Below, piece after piece: positions 1 through 7,784 of a stretch of DNA of 54,217 bases. The notes under the pieces are model-generated. The model was not told the origin of the DNA and did not search any database. It saw only the letters and a program-made list of their open reading frames with translations. The number at the start of each line of letters is the position of its first letter. Position 1 is the stretch's first letter. This DNA comes from Chloroflexota bacterium (lineage in GTDB: Bacteria; Chloroflexota; UBA6077; CF-72). The stretch is from the NCBI GenBank assembly GCA_019239775.1, contig JAFAZN010000260.1, forward strand, positions 1 to 54,217, written 5' to 3'. The translations under genes were made by a program, and so were the position numbers.

Positions 1-99
1 GCGATTTGCACTGCCACAGGCGATACGCCGACCGACGTGTGCGGCCAGGCGGCGGTCAAATCGCTGCAAGCGACACTGGCCGCTGCACCAGTGCCGTGA
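1..99 (+). CDS. C-terminal end of an unidentified protein (partial)
   Basis: Frame 1 is open from the window edge to a TGA at 97-99, giving 32 residues ending in SLQATLAAAPVP. It contains two cysteines (ICTATG and DVCGQ). The stop overlaps the GTG start of the VKOR-like gene in a GTGA arrangement, so the two are probably co-translated. A thiol-disulfide partner such as a DsbA- or thioredoxin-like protein would fit next to VKOR, but too little is visible to name it. Confidence 0.5.
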   Translation, partial: AICTATGDTPTDVCGQAAVKSLQATLAAAPVP

Positions 100-554
100 T
101 CAAATCCGCTACGAGGGGATCGCCCGCCGGAGGCACCGTGGCGTGGCAACTGGGCCTTGGGGTGCTGGGCCTGCTGATCTCCGCCTACCTGGTGGCCACG
201 CACTACTTTGCCGAGCAGGTGCCGCTGGCCTGCTCCACCGGCGGCGTAGTGGACTGCGAACAGGTCACCATGAGCGCGGAGTCCATGGTTGGGCCGGTGC
301 CAGTGGCCGTGCTCGGCCTGGTGTGGTTCGGCGTGACGCTGGCCCTCGTGCTCGGCCGCGCGACGCGCCCACAAATGGTGTGGGCAGCACTTGGGCTGCT
401 GGCGGTGTTCTACCTCGTGTACGCCGAGCTGTTTCTGATCGGTGCACTGTGCCTGTGGTGTACGGCGATCCACCTCATCGTGGTGGTGCTGTTTCTGATG
501 AGCTTGTGGGAGGCGACAGCACCCGCGCCAGCCGCCGACTACCGCGTGACGTAG
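96..554 (+). CDS. VKOR-family membrane thiol oxidoreductase
   Basis: Vitamin K epoxide reductase family; bacterial members re-oxidise a periplasmic or extracytoplasmic thiol oxidase and pass electrons to quinone, driving disulfide bond formation. About 152 residues from the GTG at 96, with roughly four hydrophobic segments. The loop cysteines lie in CSTGGVVDCEQV, the conserved Ser/Thr region follows (TMSAESMVGPVPVAVLG), and the active-site CxxC is CLWC near the last helix. The GTG overlaps the preceding stop; the reading frame is open upstream but that part looks like out-of-frame translation of the previous gene. A GTG at 138 is an alternative start. Its 3' end overlaps convergent larA by 16 bp. 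Confidence 0.85.
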   Translation: MIKSATRGSPAGGTVAWQLGLGVLGLLISAYLVATHYFAEQVPLACSTGGVVDCEQVTMSAESMVGPVPVAVLGLVWFGVTLALVLGRATRPQMVWAALGLLAVFYLVYAELFLIGALCLWCTAIHLIVVVLFLMSLWEATAPAPAADYRVT

Positions 555-1810
555 GGGATCGTTTGTGGGCCTTGCGGCAGGATGGCGCACCGCGCACCGG
601 GGCCGGCGGCACGCAACTGCGCTTCCACACATGCCGCCAGGTCTGTCACGGGCTCGAACCAGGCCGCCCGCAGCTCCTCCGCAGTGAGCCCGTCCGCTTT
701 GACGAACACTTTAGCCTTGCGCTGAATCTGCGCCTGCACCTGGACCTGCCACTGATCGTGCACGGAGAACCCGGGCGCAAACAGCTGATCCAGAAACCCA
801 TCCGGATCATGCCCGCGCCGAAGCAGCTCGCTGTACCCGCCGTGCGCCGGCAAGCCATCCGAGCACTCGCTGGCAACGACGATGCTGCCGCCAGACTTCA
901 CGATCTGCGCCGCGGCGCTGATGCCTTTCACGGTTTGATACAGGTTCTGATCGAGCGGATAGCCACTGTTGGTGGTGACCACCACGTCGTAGGCGTCAGC
1001 GACGGCTGCCATTGCCGTTTCGCGAGCAAACACACAGCCAGCGGCATGGCTGGCGAACAGCTCACCCGAGAACACCCGGGTCACCTGGTGCTCGCGATTG
1101 AGCGTGACATCGAGGTTGAAGCTCACCCCCACGCGGGCGGCAATGGCGCGCACCGCGTCATGCACCGGGTTGCCCTGGGTGATGCCCCAGGTGGCGCAGG
1201 GATCGCCGATTCGCGCTGCCGAATGGAGATCCAGGACGGTCTCGATTGCCGCCAGGCCTGGTGCCACCATTTTTGGGCCGCCCGAGAAGCCCGCAAAGAA
1301 GTGTGGCTCGATGAAGCCAGTGGTAATACGGACGTCCTGGTCCAAAAATGCGGACTCCACGAGGGCGGGCGTCTCGGTGCCGAGCACCGTGCCAACCTCA
1401 CGATGGCGCGAGCGATCGAATGCATCGTGCTGCACCACCTCGCAGTCCTCGAGCACCTGCTGGCCGAGCATCTGGCCCAATTCCTCCGCGGTGCACGCGC
1501 GATGCGTGCCGGTGGCGATGAACACCGTGATCGGGCCAGCACGTGCAGCATGCAACTCGTCAATGACAACGGGGAGGATGCGCTGGCCTGGGAATGGCCG
1601 CGTGACGTCACACACGGAGATGCCGACCGACGCGCCGCGAGGCAAGATCTCGTGCAGCGGCGCACCGCAAGTCGGCCGGCGAAGTGCATCCAGGATTGCC
1701 GCGTTCTCGTCGGGAAGCCCTGGCAGGTAGCGCGGCTCGATCACGTCCGCCTCACGCTCGAACTCGAGAGTCAGGCCGGTTCGGCCATACGCCAGCTCAA
1801 TGCGCTGCAT
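539..1810 (-). CDS. larA: Nickel-dependent lactate racemase (LarA family)
   Basis: LarA-type 2-hydroxyacid racemase or epimerase using the nickel-pincer nucleotide cofactor. 423 residues, the usual family length. H103 (in TGTHR), H170 and K180 (in GFIEPHFFAGFSGGPK) correspond to the catalytic and Ni-coordinating His and the cofactor-attaching Lys of characterised LarA. The cofactor biosynthesis genes larB, larC and larE are not in this window, so they must lie elsewhere if the enzyme is active. Substrate may be lactate or another 2-hydroxyacid. It starts 29 bp from the divergently transcribed peptidase gene and its end overlaps the VKOR gene. Confidence 0.9.
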   Translation of the reverse strand: MQRIELAYGRTGLTLEFEREADVIEPRYLPGLPDENAAILDALRRPTCGAPLHEILPRGASVGISVCDVTRPFPGQRILPVVIDELHAARAGPITVFIATGTHRACTAEELGQMLGQQVLEDCEVVQHDAFDRSRHREVGTVLGTETPALVESAFLDQDVRITTGFIEPHFFAGFSGGPKMVAPGLAAIETVLDLHSAARIGDPCATWGITQGNPVHDAVRAIAARVGVSFNLDVTLNREHQVTRVFSGELFASHAAGCVFARETAMAAVADAYDVVVTTNSGYPLDQNLYQTVKGISAAAQIVKSGGSIVVASECSDGLPAHGGYSELLRRGHDPDGFLDQLFAPGFSVHDQWQVQVQAQIQRKAKVFVKADGLTAEELRAAWFEPVTDLAACVEAQLRAAGPGARCAILPQGPQTIPYVTR

Positions 1811-1818
1811 CGCTTCTG

Positions 1819-1832
1819 CTTTGTACTACGCT
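1819..1832. promoter_or_regulatory. Compact divergent promoter between larA and the PepC-like gene
   Basis: The 14-mer CTTTGTACTACGCT sits inside only 29 bp separating the two start codons (1810 minus, 1840 plus). TACGCT (1827-1832) is a TAnnnT -10 box 7 nt before the GTG at 1840, and TAGTAC on the other strand is a weaker candidate for larA. The same 14-mer with one base changed lies in an identical setting at 45890-45903. Confidence 0.6.
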
Positions 1833-1839
1833 CACATGC

Positions 1840-3246
1840 GTGATCCAGTCGGTTGATACAGCACGGCCAACGCGCATCGACGGCGACCCAGCCGGCGCGC
1901 TCGAAGCGCCCACAGTTGATGGGCTGCAGGCGGCGTTCCGCGCCAATCCAGGCTATCGACTAGCCCAGAACGCGGTCACCCGGAACAACGTCGACGACAT
2001 CGCCTTGAACCACCGCGTCGTGTTCGCGGCGGATCATTCGTTTTCGACCACGCTCGACGACTGGGGTGTCACAGATCAGAAGCAGACGGGCCGCTGCTGG
2101 ATGTTCGCCGGGCTGAACCTGTTGCGCTTTTCGGCCAGGCGGGTGCTCGGGGTCAAGGAATTCGAGTTCAGCCAGAACTACGTGATGTTCTGGGACAAGC
2201 TCGAACGCGCGAACTACTTCTTCGAAGCGATCATCGAATCGGCCGATCGCGACGTCGACGATCGGTCGGTCGCGTTCCTGCTCGACCAGCCGCTGTCCGA
2301 CGGCGGCCAGTGGAACATGTTCATCAGCCTGGTCAAAAAGCACGGGCTGGTGCCGAAGGCGCTCATGCCCGAGACCAACAGCTCCTCTAATTCGCGGCGC
2401 ATGAATGGCGTGCTGCGAGCGAAACTGCGCGAGGGTGCGCGCGAACTGCGCCAGGCGCGCGCCCGCGGAGGCTCGCTGGAGAGTCTGCGCGCGATCAAAA
2501 CCGGCTATCTCGAAACGGTCAGTCGGATATTGAACATCCACCTCGGGACACCTCCCGAACGCTTCGTATGGCAGTGGCGCAACAGCTCCGGCGACTTCCA
2601 GCGCACCGAGGAGATCACGCCTGCCGAGTTCGCGGCGCGGTTCGTTGATTTGCCGCTCGACGAGTACGTCTGCCTGGTACACGACCCGCGCCCTGGCAAT
2701 CCGTATGGCCGCACGTACACCGTGCAGTACCTGGGCAACGTAGTCGGCGGCGGCCGCGTGGTGTACCTGAATCTCGAGATGCCACTGATCAAGTCGATCG
2801 CTCGACGCGCGTTGGAAGACGGCGAGCCGGTCTGGTTCGGCTGTGACGTCGGCAAACAGATGCGGCGCGACCTGGGACTGATGGACCGCGACCTGTATGA
2901 CCTCTCGGCGGTCTACGCGACCACGTTCGACGGCATGGACAAGGCGGCTCGGCTCGAATACGGCGAGACACAGATGACGCACGCGATGCTCTTCACCGGC
3001 GTCGACGTGCTCGATGGCGAGACGCGCCGCTGGCGTGTGGAGAACTCCTGGGGTGCGGATCCAGGGCAGAAGGGGTTCTTCACGATGAACGACTCGTGGT
3101 TCGACGAGTACATGTTCGAGATCGCCGCGCGGCGGAGCTACTTGCCAGCCGAGCTGCAGACCGCGCTGGAGCTAGAGCCGACGGTGCTGCCGCCCTGGGA
3201 TCCTATGGGAGCCCTGGCTAGGAACGCGGCCGAAGGCCAGACTTGA
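1840..3246 (+). CDS. pepC: C1B-family cysteine aminopeptidase (PepC / bleomycin hydrolase type)
   Basis: Papain-like cytosolic cysteine aminopeptidase of family C1B. About 468 residues from the GTG at 1840, typical for the family; the frame is open further upstream but that part is antisense to larA. The triad is visible: C86 in KQTGRCWMFAGLN, H381 in MTHAMLFTGV and N402 in VENSWGAD. The N-terminal FRANPGYRLAQNAVTRN and DDIALNH block is characteristic of bleomycin hydrolases. Family members form hexamers that degrade small peptides. The GTG lies 7 nt after a TACGCT box with no Shine-Dalgarno sequence, suggesting a leaderless mRNA. Confidence 0.92.
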   Translation: MIQSVDTARPTRIDGDPAGALEAPTVDGLQAAFRANPGYRLAQNAVTRNNVDDIALNHRVVFAADHSFSTTLDDWGVTDQKQTGRCWMFAGLNLLRFSARRVLGVKEFEFSQNYVMFWDKLERANYFFEAIIESADRDVDDRSVAFLLDQPLSDGGQWNMFISLVKKHGLVPKALMPETNSSSNSRRMNGVLRAKLREGARELRQARARGGSLESLRAIKTGYLETVSRILNIHLGTPPERFVWQWRNSSGDFQRTEEITPAEFAARFVDLPLDEYVCLVHDPRPGNPYGRTYTVQYLGNVVGGGRVVYLNLEMPLIKSIARRALEDGEPVWFGCDVGKQMRRDLGLMDRDLYDLSAVYATTFDGMDKAARLEYGETQMTHAMLFTGVDVLDGETRRWRVENSWGADPGQKGFFTMNDSWFDEYMFEIAARRSYLPAELQTALELEPTVLPPWDPMGALARNAAEGQT

Positions 3247-3286
3247 AGGTTCGATCGCGTGCCGCGTTCCTAGCGCAAACTATCAC

Positions 3287-3343
3287 GCGGAGTTCGGCCG
3301 ACTGCGACTCGTCGTGATGAGCGGCTTGTCGGCCGAACTCCGC
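3287..3343. terminator. Long perfect inverted repeat between convergent genes
   Basis: Two perfect 15-nt arms, 3287-3301 (GCGGAGTTCGGCCGA) and 3329-3343, enclose a 27-nt loop between the converging peptidase genes; the right arm touches the stop codon of the D,D-carboxypeptidase. There is no U-tract, so it may act as a bidirectional mRNA 3'-end stabiliser or Rho-assisted terminator rather than a classical intrinsic terminator. Confidence 0.55.
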
Positions 3344-4587
3344 TACCAGCTAAATTCCTGCCAGGCCCAGTCCAGGAGGGCAATGGTGTCGGCCTGGATG
3401 TCGTCGCTGTGCATGACCACGGCGTAGAGACGGTGGCCGCCTCTGGTGGCGGAGCCTACCAGGACGCGGCCGGCGGCATCCGTTGAGCCGGTTTTGACGC
3501 CGTCCGCGCCGGGGTAGCTGCCGATCAACGGGTTGTGCCCGTCCAGCACATAGCCTTCGGCGCGAATTTCAGGTGCGCTGACGATCTCGCGGAACACTGG
3601 CTCGCGCATCGCGCGACGCGCAAGCTGCGCCAGATCATAGGCGCTCGAATAGTGGCCGTCGGCGTCCAGACCGCTGGGATTCACGAACTGGGTGTCCTGC
3701 AGACCGAGTTCGTCCGTGGCCACCGAGTTCATCCAACTGATGAACTGCGCGCGCGATTCGGCCACACTAACCGCCAGCTGCTCGGCGGCATCATTGCCGC
3801 TTGGCAGCAGCAGACCAATCAGGAGGGTGTGCAGCGTGAGCCGCTCACCAGGCGTCAGGCCCATGATGGACGAGCCGTCGGCAGCAGCCATCGCGGGGCC
3901 GCTGATGGTGATGCGCACGGGGGTATCCAGCGAGCCCGCATGCTCGAGAGTCACGATGGCGGTAGCGATTTTTGTGGTGCTGGCGGGGGCTTCGCGGGCA
4001 TGCGCGGCGGAGCCGTAGAGCAGCAAGCCTGAGGTGTCGTCAACCACGGCGACCTGGCCCGCCGTGACTTTAGGTGGGGCGAGCGGCAACGAACGGGATG
4101 GGGCGCTGCCGTCCGCGTGGCCGGGGTTATCGCCATCAAGCTCGGAGCCGACGATCCACGGGGGTGGGCCGCTGGGCGCGACATCTTGCGCGGCGACCCA
4201 CGCCTCGCCTTGCTGGCGGCCTGTCTGCGGATCGCCCGGGTAGTAGACGAGAAGGCGGCCGGTGTCGCTGCCCGCGCGTGGCTGCAGGAACGAGCCAAGC
4301 GGCAACAGCGTGAACTGAACCGCGGGGTCGGCGTCGCCCGACCACAGCGGCGTATCGCGGACGGTGCGCAGCCATGTTGCGGCGCGCGCATCGAGGCTTT
4401 GCGCCTGAGCCGCCGGCGTACAGATGATCAGCGCGCCGAGAACCACGCACCCTATCGCGCGGCAGGCGCTTCTGCGAACAAGAACCCTGGACAGGAAACC
4501 CATCCCCAGGAGATGACTCACCTTCGACAGGAACCCCATCCCGGGGAGATGTTCCTTCGGGTGATTGAGGCGTGCGCCAGCGGGCAC
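3343..4587 (-). CDS. D-alanyl-D-alanine carboxypeptidase (S11, PBP5/DacF-like)
   Basis: Penicillin-binding carboxypeptidase trimming D-Ala from peptidoglycan stem peptides outside the membrane. 414 residues if started at the GTG 4587. Motifs: S203-T-T-K206 (SxxK), S263-G-N and K365-T-G, in the right order and spacing. An export signal runs about residues 38-62 (ending PAAQAQ), and residues 65-170 hold an extra N-terminal region of SH3-like composition. The start is uncertain: residues 16-34 contain a duplicated MGFLSKV/MGFLSRV, so starts at M17 or M29 are equally possible. It follows the S41 gene by 10 bp and is probably co-transcribed with it. Confidence 0.88.
   Translation of the reverse strand: MPAGARLNHPKEHLPGMGFLSKVSHLLGMGFLSRVLVRRSACRAIGCVVLGALIICTPAAQAQSLDARAATWLRTVRDTPLWSGDADPAVQFTLLPLGSFLQPRAGSDTGRLLVYYPGDPQTGRQQGEAWVAAQDVAPSGPPPWIVGSELDGDNPGHADGSAPSRSLPLAPPKVTAGQVAVVDDTSGLLLYGSAAHAREAPASTTKIATAIVTLEHAGSLDTPVRITISGPAMAAADGSSIMGLTPGERLTLHTLLIGLLLPSGNDAAEQLAVSVAESRAQFISWMNSVATDELGLQDTQFVNPSGLDADGHYSSAYDLAQLARRAMREPVFREIVSAPEIRAEGYVLDGHNPLIGSYPGADGVKTGSTDAAGRVLVGSATRGGHRLYAVVMHSDDIQADTIALLDWAWQEFSW
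4489..4551. repeat. Two imperfect 27-bp direct repeats at the start of the carboxypeptidase gene
   Basis: Copies at 4489-4515 and 4525-4551 share the core GACAGGAAnCCCATCCC and end in GGAGATG, differing at only about four positions. They encode the doubled MGFLSKV/MGFLSRV at the protein N-terminus, just before the signal peptide, and make the real start ambiguous. Confidence 0.75.
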
Positions 4588-4597
4588 GGTGCCGCGA

Positions 4598-6526
4598 CTA
4601 GGGGACGTTCAGCTGCTGGGCGCGGCCATCGACGAGCTGGCTGATCGCCACCAGCGTGTCTGGACGATCCAGCCCTGGCACGTCGGAGTACGTCACCGTG
4701 AAGACGGTGCGGCCACGGCGCCAGACGAGCAACGTCGAGCCGGTTGCCAACCAGGCACCCCGATACGCGACCGTTTCATCGCCGAGCTGCACCGCGACAT
4801 CCATCGCGCTTTGCATCTGCGGCAAGTCGTTGGTGACGGTCGCCGCGTGCGCACCGTCCGCGGTGGCGTACAGGTCCACGTTCACGCTGACAGTCGGCAA
4901 GTCACCAGGCGCCGAGCCGTAACTCGCCATAACCGTTCCCTGATAGCCGCGGGCGAGCATCGTTTGCTGCAGCGCGACCGGATCGGGCGAACCGCCGTTC
5001 TGGTCGATGACTTCGTTGGGATGGGTGTAATCCAGCCGCTGCCAGCGCGCGTTGTTGGTAAACCGATCGTTGGTAGGCAGCTCGGGTCCAGATGGCAGTG
5101 CGCCGGCCAGCAATTGGTCGAGGTCGGTCGGGCTGATCACAGCCAGTAGCGGCGTGGCACTGGGCGGCGCGGGTGCGGAGCTGAGGGCCGAGACGGCGGC
5201 ATCCAGCTGTGGGTCACGCCCGGCTCGATAGTCGTCGAGCGTGCGCGTTTGGGCCAGGCTGACGTCCGGCGTGATGCCAACGCCGTCCAGGCTCGCGTTG
5301 GTAGCTGGCGCAGCAGCAGCCGCGACCGCTACCTGCAGCCCTGAACCGCCTGGCAGCGGCAGCAGCTCCGATGATGCAACAGCGCCAGCCGTTCGCTGAC
5401 CGACCAATACGGCTCGGTGGGCATCATGCAGCGCGGATGCCGTCACCTCGGAGGCCGAGGCCGAGCCGCCATTGACCAGCACCGCCATTGGCAGCTGGCG
5501 AGCATGCAACCGCCCGGCGGCGAGCTCGAATGTCAGGTGACCGCGTTCGTCTGACTCGCGCACCGAGCGCACGTTGTCGGGCAGGAAGCGACCGAGGATC
5601 TCATCCGCGGTCTGGACGCTCCCGCCACCATTGTTGCGCAGGTCCAGGACCCAGCTCTGCGCTCCCTGCGCATCCAGGTCATCCAAGCGCTGATCCAGAT
5701 CGGCGAGAAGCTCCGTGCCGTTCGGCAGGCTGGTGCCGGAGATGACGAAATCAGACAGCCGCACATACCCGACCCCGCCAGGTAACAGTCTGGAGTCCAG
5801 TGGCGGGAAATAGTACTGACCGCGCGTGACGGTCACGCTCTGCGGCCCGTTGCCGCGATCGAAGGTCAGGGTGACCGACGTGCCCTCGGCGCCGGCGAGC
5901 GCCGCGGCCAGGGTCGGCGTATCCGAGCTCGTCAAATCTTTGCCATCGGCGGAAACGATCACGTCACCGGGCTGAAGGCCGGCGCTTGCCGCCGGGCCGG
6001 CCGGCGCGACATCAGTGATCAAGCCCGCTGGGTCGCTGCCCAGCCGAATGCCCAGCCCCACGGACTGCTGGCCACCCCCAACCAGCGTGAGGAAGGCGCG
6101 CATGACGTTGGTCGGGAGGTAATGCGTGTGCTGCTCGTGGACGCTGTCGGCAATGCCGTTTTCGACATCGGCCGCCGCCATGCTCGGTGCGAACGTCGAC
6201 GGCAAACCTGCGACATAGGTTGAATAGGCGTCGGCGAAAGCGGCATAGGCTACATCCGGATCCTGGTCCAGCGCGGGTAACGCGGGCGGCGTTGGCGCAC
6301 CTCGACGGCTCGCGTCTGCTGAGAGCGCCGACCAGGCAGGTTGCAGCAGATCGTTTGGCTGTACCGGGCGATAGAAGAGGTCCAGCATGTCGTGGTACTC
6401 GGCGCTTATCGCGTCGAGACCCGTATCTGACTGGGCGATGGCCGCGGGCGCGAGTGACGGCGCGGCAAGAATGAACAGAGAGAGCGCCGCGGCGACGGCG
6501 ACTCGGAAATGTCTCAGCACGTACAC
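4598..6526 (-). CDS. Secreted PDZ-S41 (C-terminal processing protease family) protein lacking the catalytic lysine
   Basis: CtpA/Prc-like protein, 642 residues, with a signal peptide (about 8-32), an N-terminal helical region, a PDZ domain (about 150-235), an S41 core (about 245-425) and a roughly 200-residue C-terminal extension I cannot assign. The nucleophile region GGSASASEV gives S357. In Prc the general-base lysine follows 25 residues later in FGKG; here an ungapped match reads TAGAV, with alanine at 382. It may be a pseudoprotease, or another residue may have taken over. GTG start at 6526; 18 bp after the exchanger gene and likely co-transcribed. Confidence 0.85.
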   Translation of the reverse strand: MYVLRHFRVAVAAALSLFILAAPSLAPAAIAQSDTGLDAISAEYHDMLDLFYRPVQPNDLLQPAWSALSADASRRGAPTPPALPALDQDPDVAYAAFADAYSTYVAGLPSTFAPSMAAADVENGIADSVHEQHTHYLPTNVMRAFLTLVGGGQQSVGLGIRLGSDPAGLITDVAPAGPAASAGLQPGDVIVSADGKDLTSSDTPTLAAALAGAEGTSVTLTFDRGNGPQSVTVTRGQYYFPPLDSRLLPGGVGYVRLSDFVISGTSLPNGTELLADLDQRLDDLDAQGAQSWVLDLRNNGGGSVQTADEILGRFLPDNVRSVRESDERGHLTFELAAGRLHARQLPMAVLVNGGSASASEVTASALHDAHRAVLVGQRTAGAVASSELLPLPGGSGLQVAVAAAAAPATNASLDGVGITPDVSLAQTRTLDDYRAGRDPQLDAAVSALSSAPAPPSATPLLAVISPTDLDQLLAGALPSGPELPTNDRFTNNARWQRLDYTHPNEVIDQNGGSPDPVALQQTMLARGYQGTVMASYGSAPGDLPTVSVNVDLYATADGAHAATVTNDLPQMQSAMDVAVQLGDETVAYRGAWLATGSTLLVWRRGRTVFTVTYSDVPGLDRPDTLVAISQLVDGRAQQLNVP

Positions 6527-6544
6527 AAACCTGCGGCCATTGTC

Positions 6545-7588
6545 CTACACGGCGACCGGATCGAGGAAGAACACGGTCGCGGTCATCAGGTACAGCGCCA
6601 GTAACAGTACGCCTTCAAGCCAGTTCGACTCTCCGTCCAGGGCGATATAGGCCGAGATCGCGGTGCTCAAGCCAAGCACCAGCAGCTCCAGCGGTTGGAA
6701 CACCAGGGTCATCGGCTGGGCGATCGCCAGGCTCACCAGGATCAGCACGGGCGTGACGAACAGTGGGATCTGGGTGGACGAGCCCGATGTGATCGCGAGC
6801 GTGAGGTCGACGTGATTTCGCGCGGCAGCCCGCACGGCGGCCCAGTTCTCGGCGGCATTGCCCACGATGGGGATGACGATCACGCCGAGGAAGAGCTCGG
6901 TCCAGCCTAACTGGCTGGTGACCGGCGTTACGGCGTTGACAAGCACATCGGACACGATCGCCGTACCGACGGTTGCTGCTGCGAGCGCGAGCAGTCCGCG
7001 TTTGACTGACCAGTCCGCTTTTTCGAGACTTTCTTTGCTTGACTGCGACGGAGTGCGCAAAAGGAACGTCAGATACGCCGCGTAGGACATCAGGAGGACG
7101 ATGGCGACCACGACGCTGAGCTCCTCGAGGCGGAACGGATCGGGCACCAGGGTGCTGAACACGGCTGGCAGAAAAAGGCTGGCGACCGCCAGGATCATCA
7201 GCGCTGAGGTGAGGCCTGCCTGGCGCAGATCGAACGTCAGGATGCCGTGGCGCAGGCCGCCTACGAGCAGGGCCATACCCAGAACGAGCAGCGTGTTGCC
7301 GATGATGCTGCCTGTTATTGACGCCTTCACCAGTGTGAACAGGCCCTGATGCAGTGCGAGGATCGTGATGATCAGCTCGGCGGCATTGCCAAAGGTCGCA
7401 TTTAGCAGCCCACCCCAATGTGGTCCGACGCGCGTTGCGAGTTGCCCGGTGGCATGGCCGATAAGGCCGGCGAGGGGGATGAGGCCGATGCATGCCGCGG
7501 CGAAGACCAGCACTGGAGGGGCGCCGAGGGCCTCGCCGACGACCGCCAATACGCCAAAGACGATCAGGGCATACAGCCAACGTGCCAC
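6545..7588 (-). CDS. Ca2+/H+ antiporter (CaCA superfamily, CAX/ChaA type)
   Basis: Integral membrane cation/proton exchanger of 347 residues with about eleven hydrophobic segments. The two inverted alpha-repeat signatures are clear: [16 protein letters not shown] in the first half and [13 protein letters not shown] in the second, each with the acidic residue needed for cation binding. Members export Ca2+ (sometimes Na+ or K+) using the proton gradient. GTG start; TAAGCT (7598-7603 on the opposite strand) lies 9 nt upstream, suggesting a leaderless transcript. Confidence 0.9.
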   Translation of the reverse strand: MARWLYALIVFGVLAVVGEALGAPPVLVFAAACIGLIPLAGLIGHATGQLATRVGPHWGGLLNATFGNAAELIITILALHQGLFTLVKASITGSIIGNTLLVLGMALLVGGLRHGILTFDLRQAGLTSALMILAVASLFLPAVFSTLVPDPFRLEELSVVVAIVLLMSYAAYLTFLLRTPSQSSKESLEKADWSVKRGLLALAAATVGTAIVSDVLVNAVTPVTSQLGWTELFLGVIVIPIVGNAAENWAAVRAAARNHVDLTLAITSGSSTQIPLFVTPVLILVSLAIAQPMTLVFQPLELLVLGLSTAISAYIALDGESNWLEGVLLLALYLMTATVFFLDPVAV

Positions 7589-7597
7589 GCCTTGAAG

Positions 7598-7603
7598 AGC
7601 TTA
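7598..7603 (-). promoter_or_regulatory. TAAGCT -10 box of the Ca2+/H+ antiporter gene
   Basis: On the minus strand TAAGCT lies 9 nt before the GTG start at 7588 with no Shine-Dalgarno between them, the arrangement seen repeatedly in this window. Confidence 0.45.
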
Positions 7604-7640
7604 CGAGCGTTCCCGCCGCCAACGTCCCGACGCCATAGGC

Positions 7641-7657
7641 AGAGACGCGAAGTCTCT
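7641..7657. repeat. Small hairpin and AAGTCTCT-type repeat
   Basis: AGAGAC (7641-7646), loop GCGAA, GTCTCT (7652-7657) form a perfect 6-bp stem, followed by a CGACAGGGTGTCT unit. The AAGTCTCT...AGGG pattern recurs as a tandem array at 35811-35860, so it may be a dispersed repeat family. It lies in the 196-bp gap before tkt. Confidence 0.45.
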
Positions 7658-7784
7658 CCGACAGGGTGTCTGTGCACGTACCGACGGGCGCGATGGTCCG
7701 GCCCGTGGCACCAGCGTGGAATGGAGTCTGCGGGAACCGAGATAGACCTACACTTATCTAACAGTAGAAGCGGACGCCGAATTG

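Noticed and set aside
143..1843. 566-residue plus-strand reading frame antisense to larA
   Set aside because: It is the opposite strand of a clear larA gene; the translation is Arg/His/Ala-rich without recognisable motifs, a GC-rich shadow.
3250..3262. tRNA-like TTCGATC string
   Set aside because: No cloverleaf stems around it; part of the intergenic sequence before the inverted repeat.
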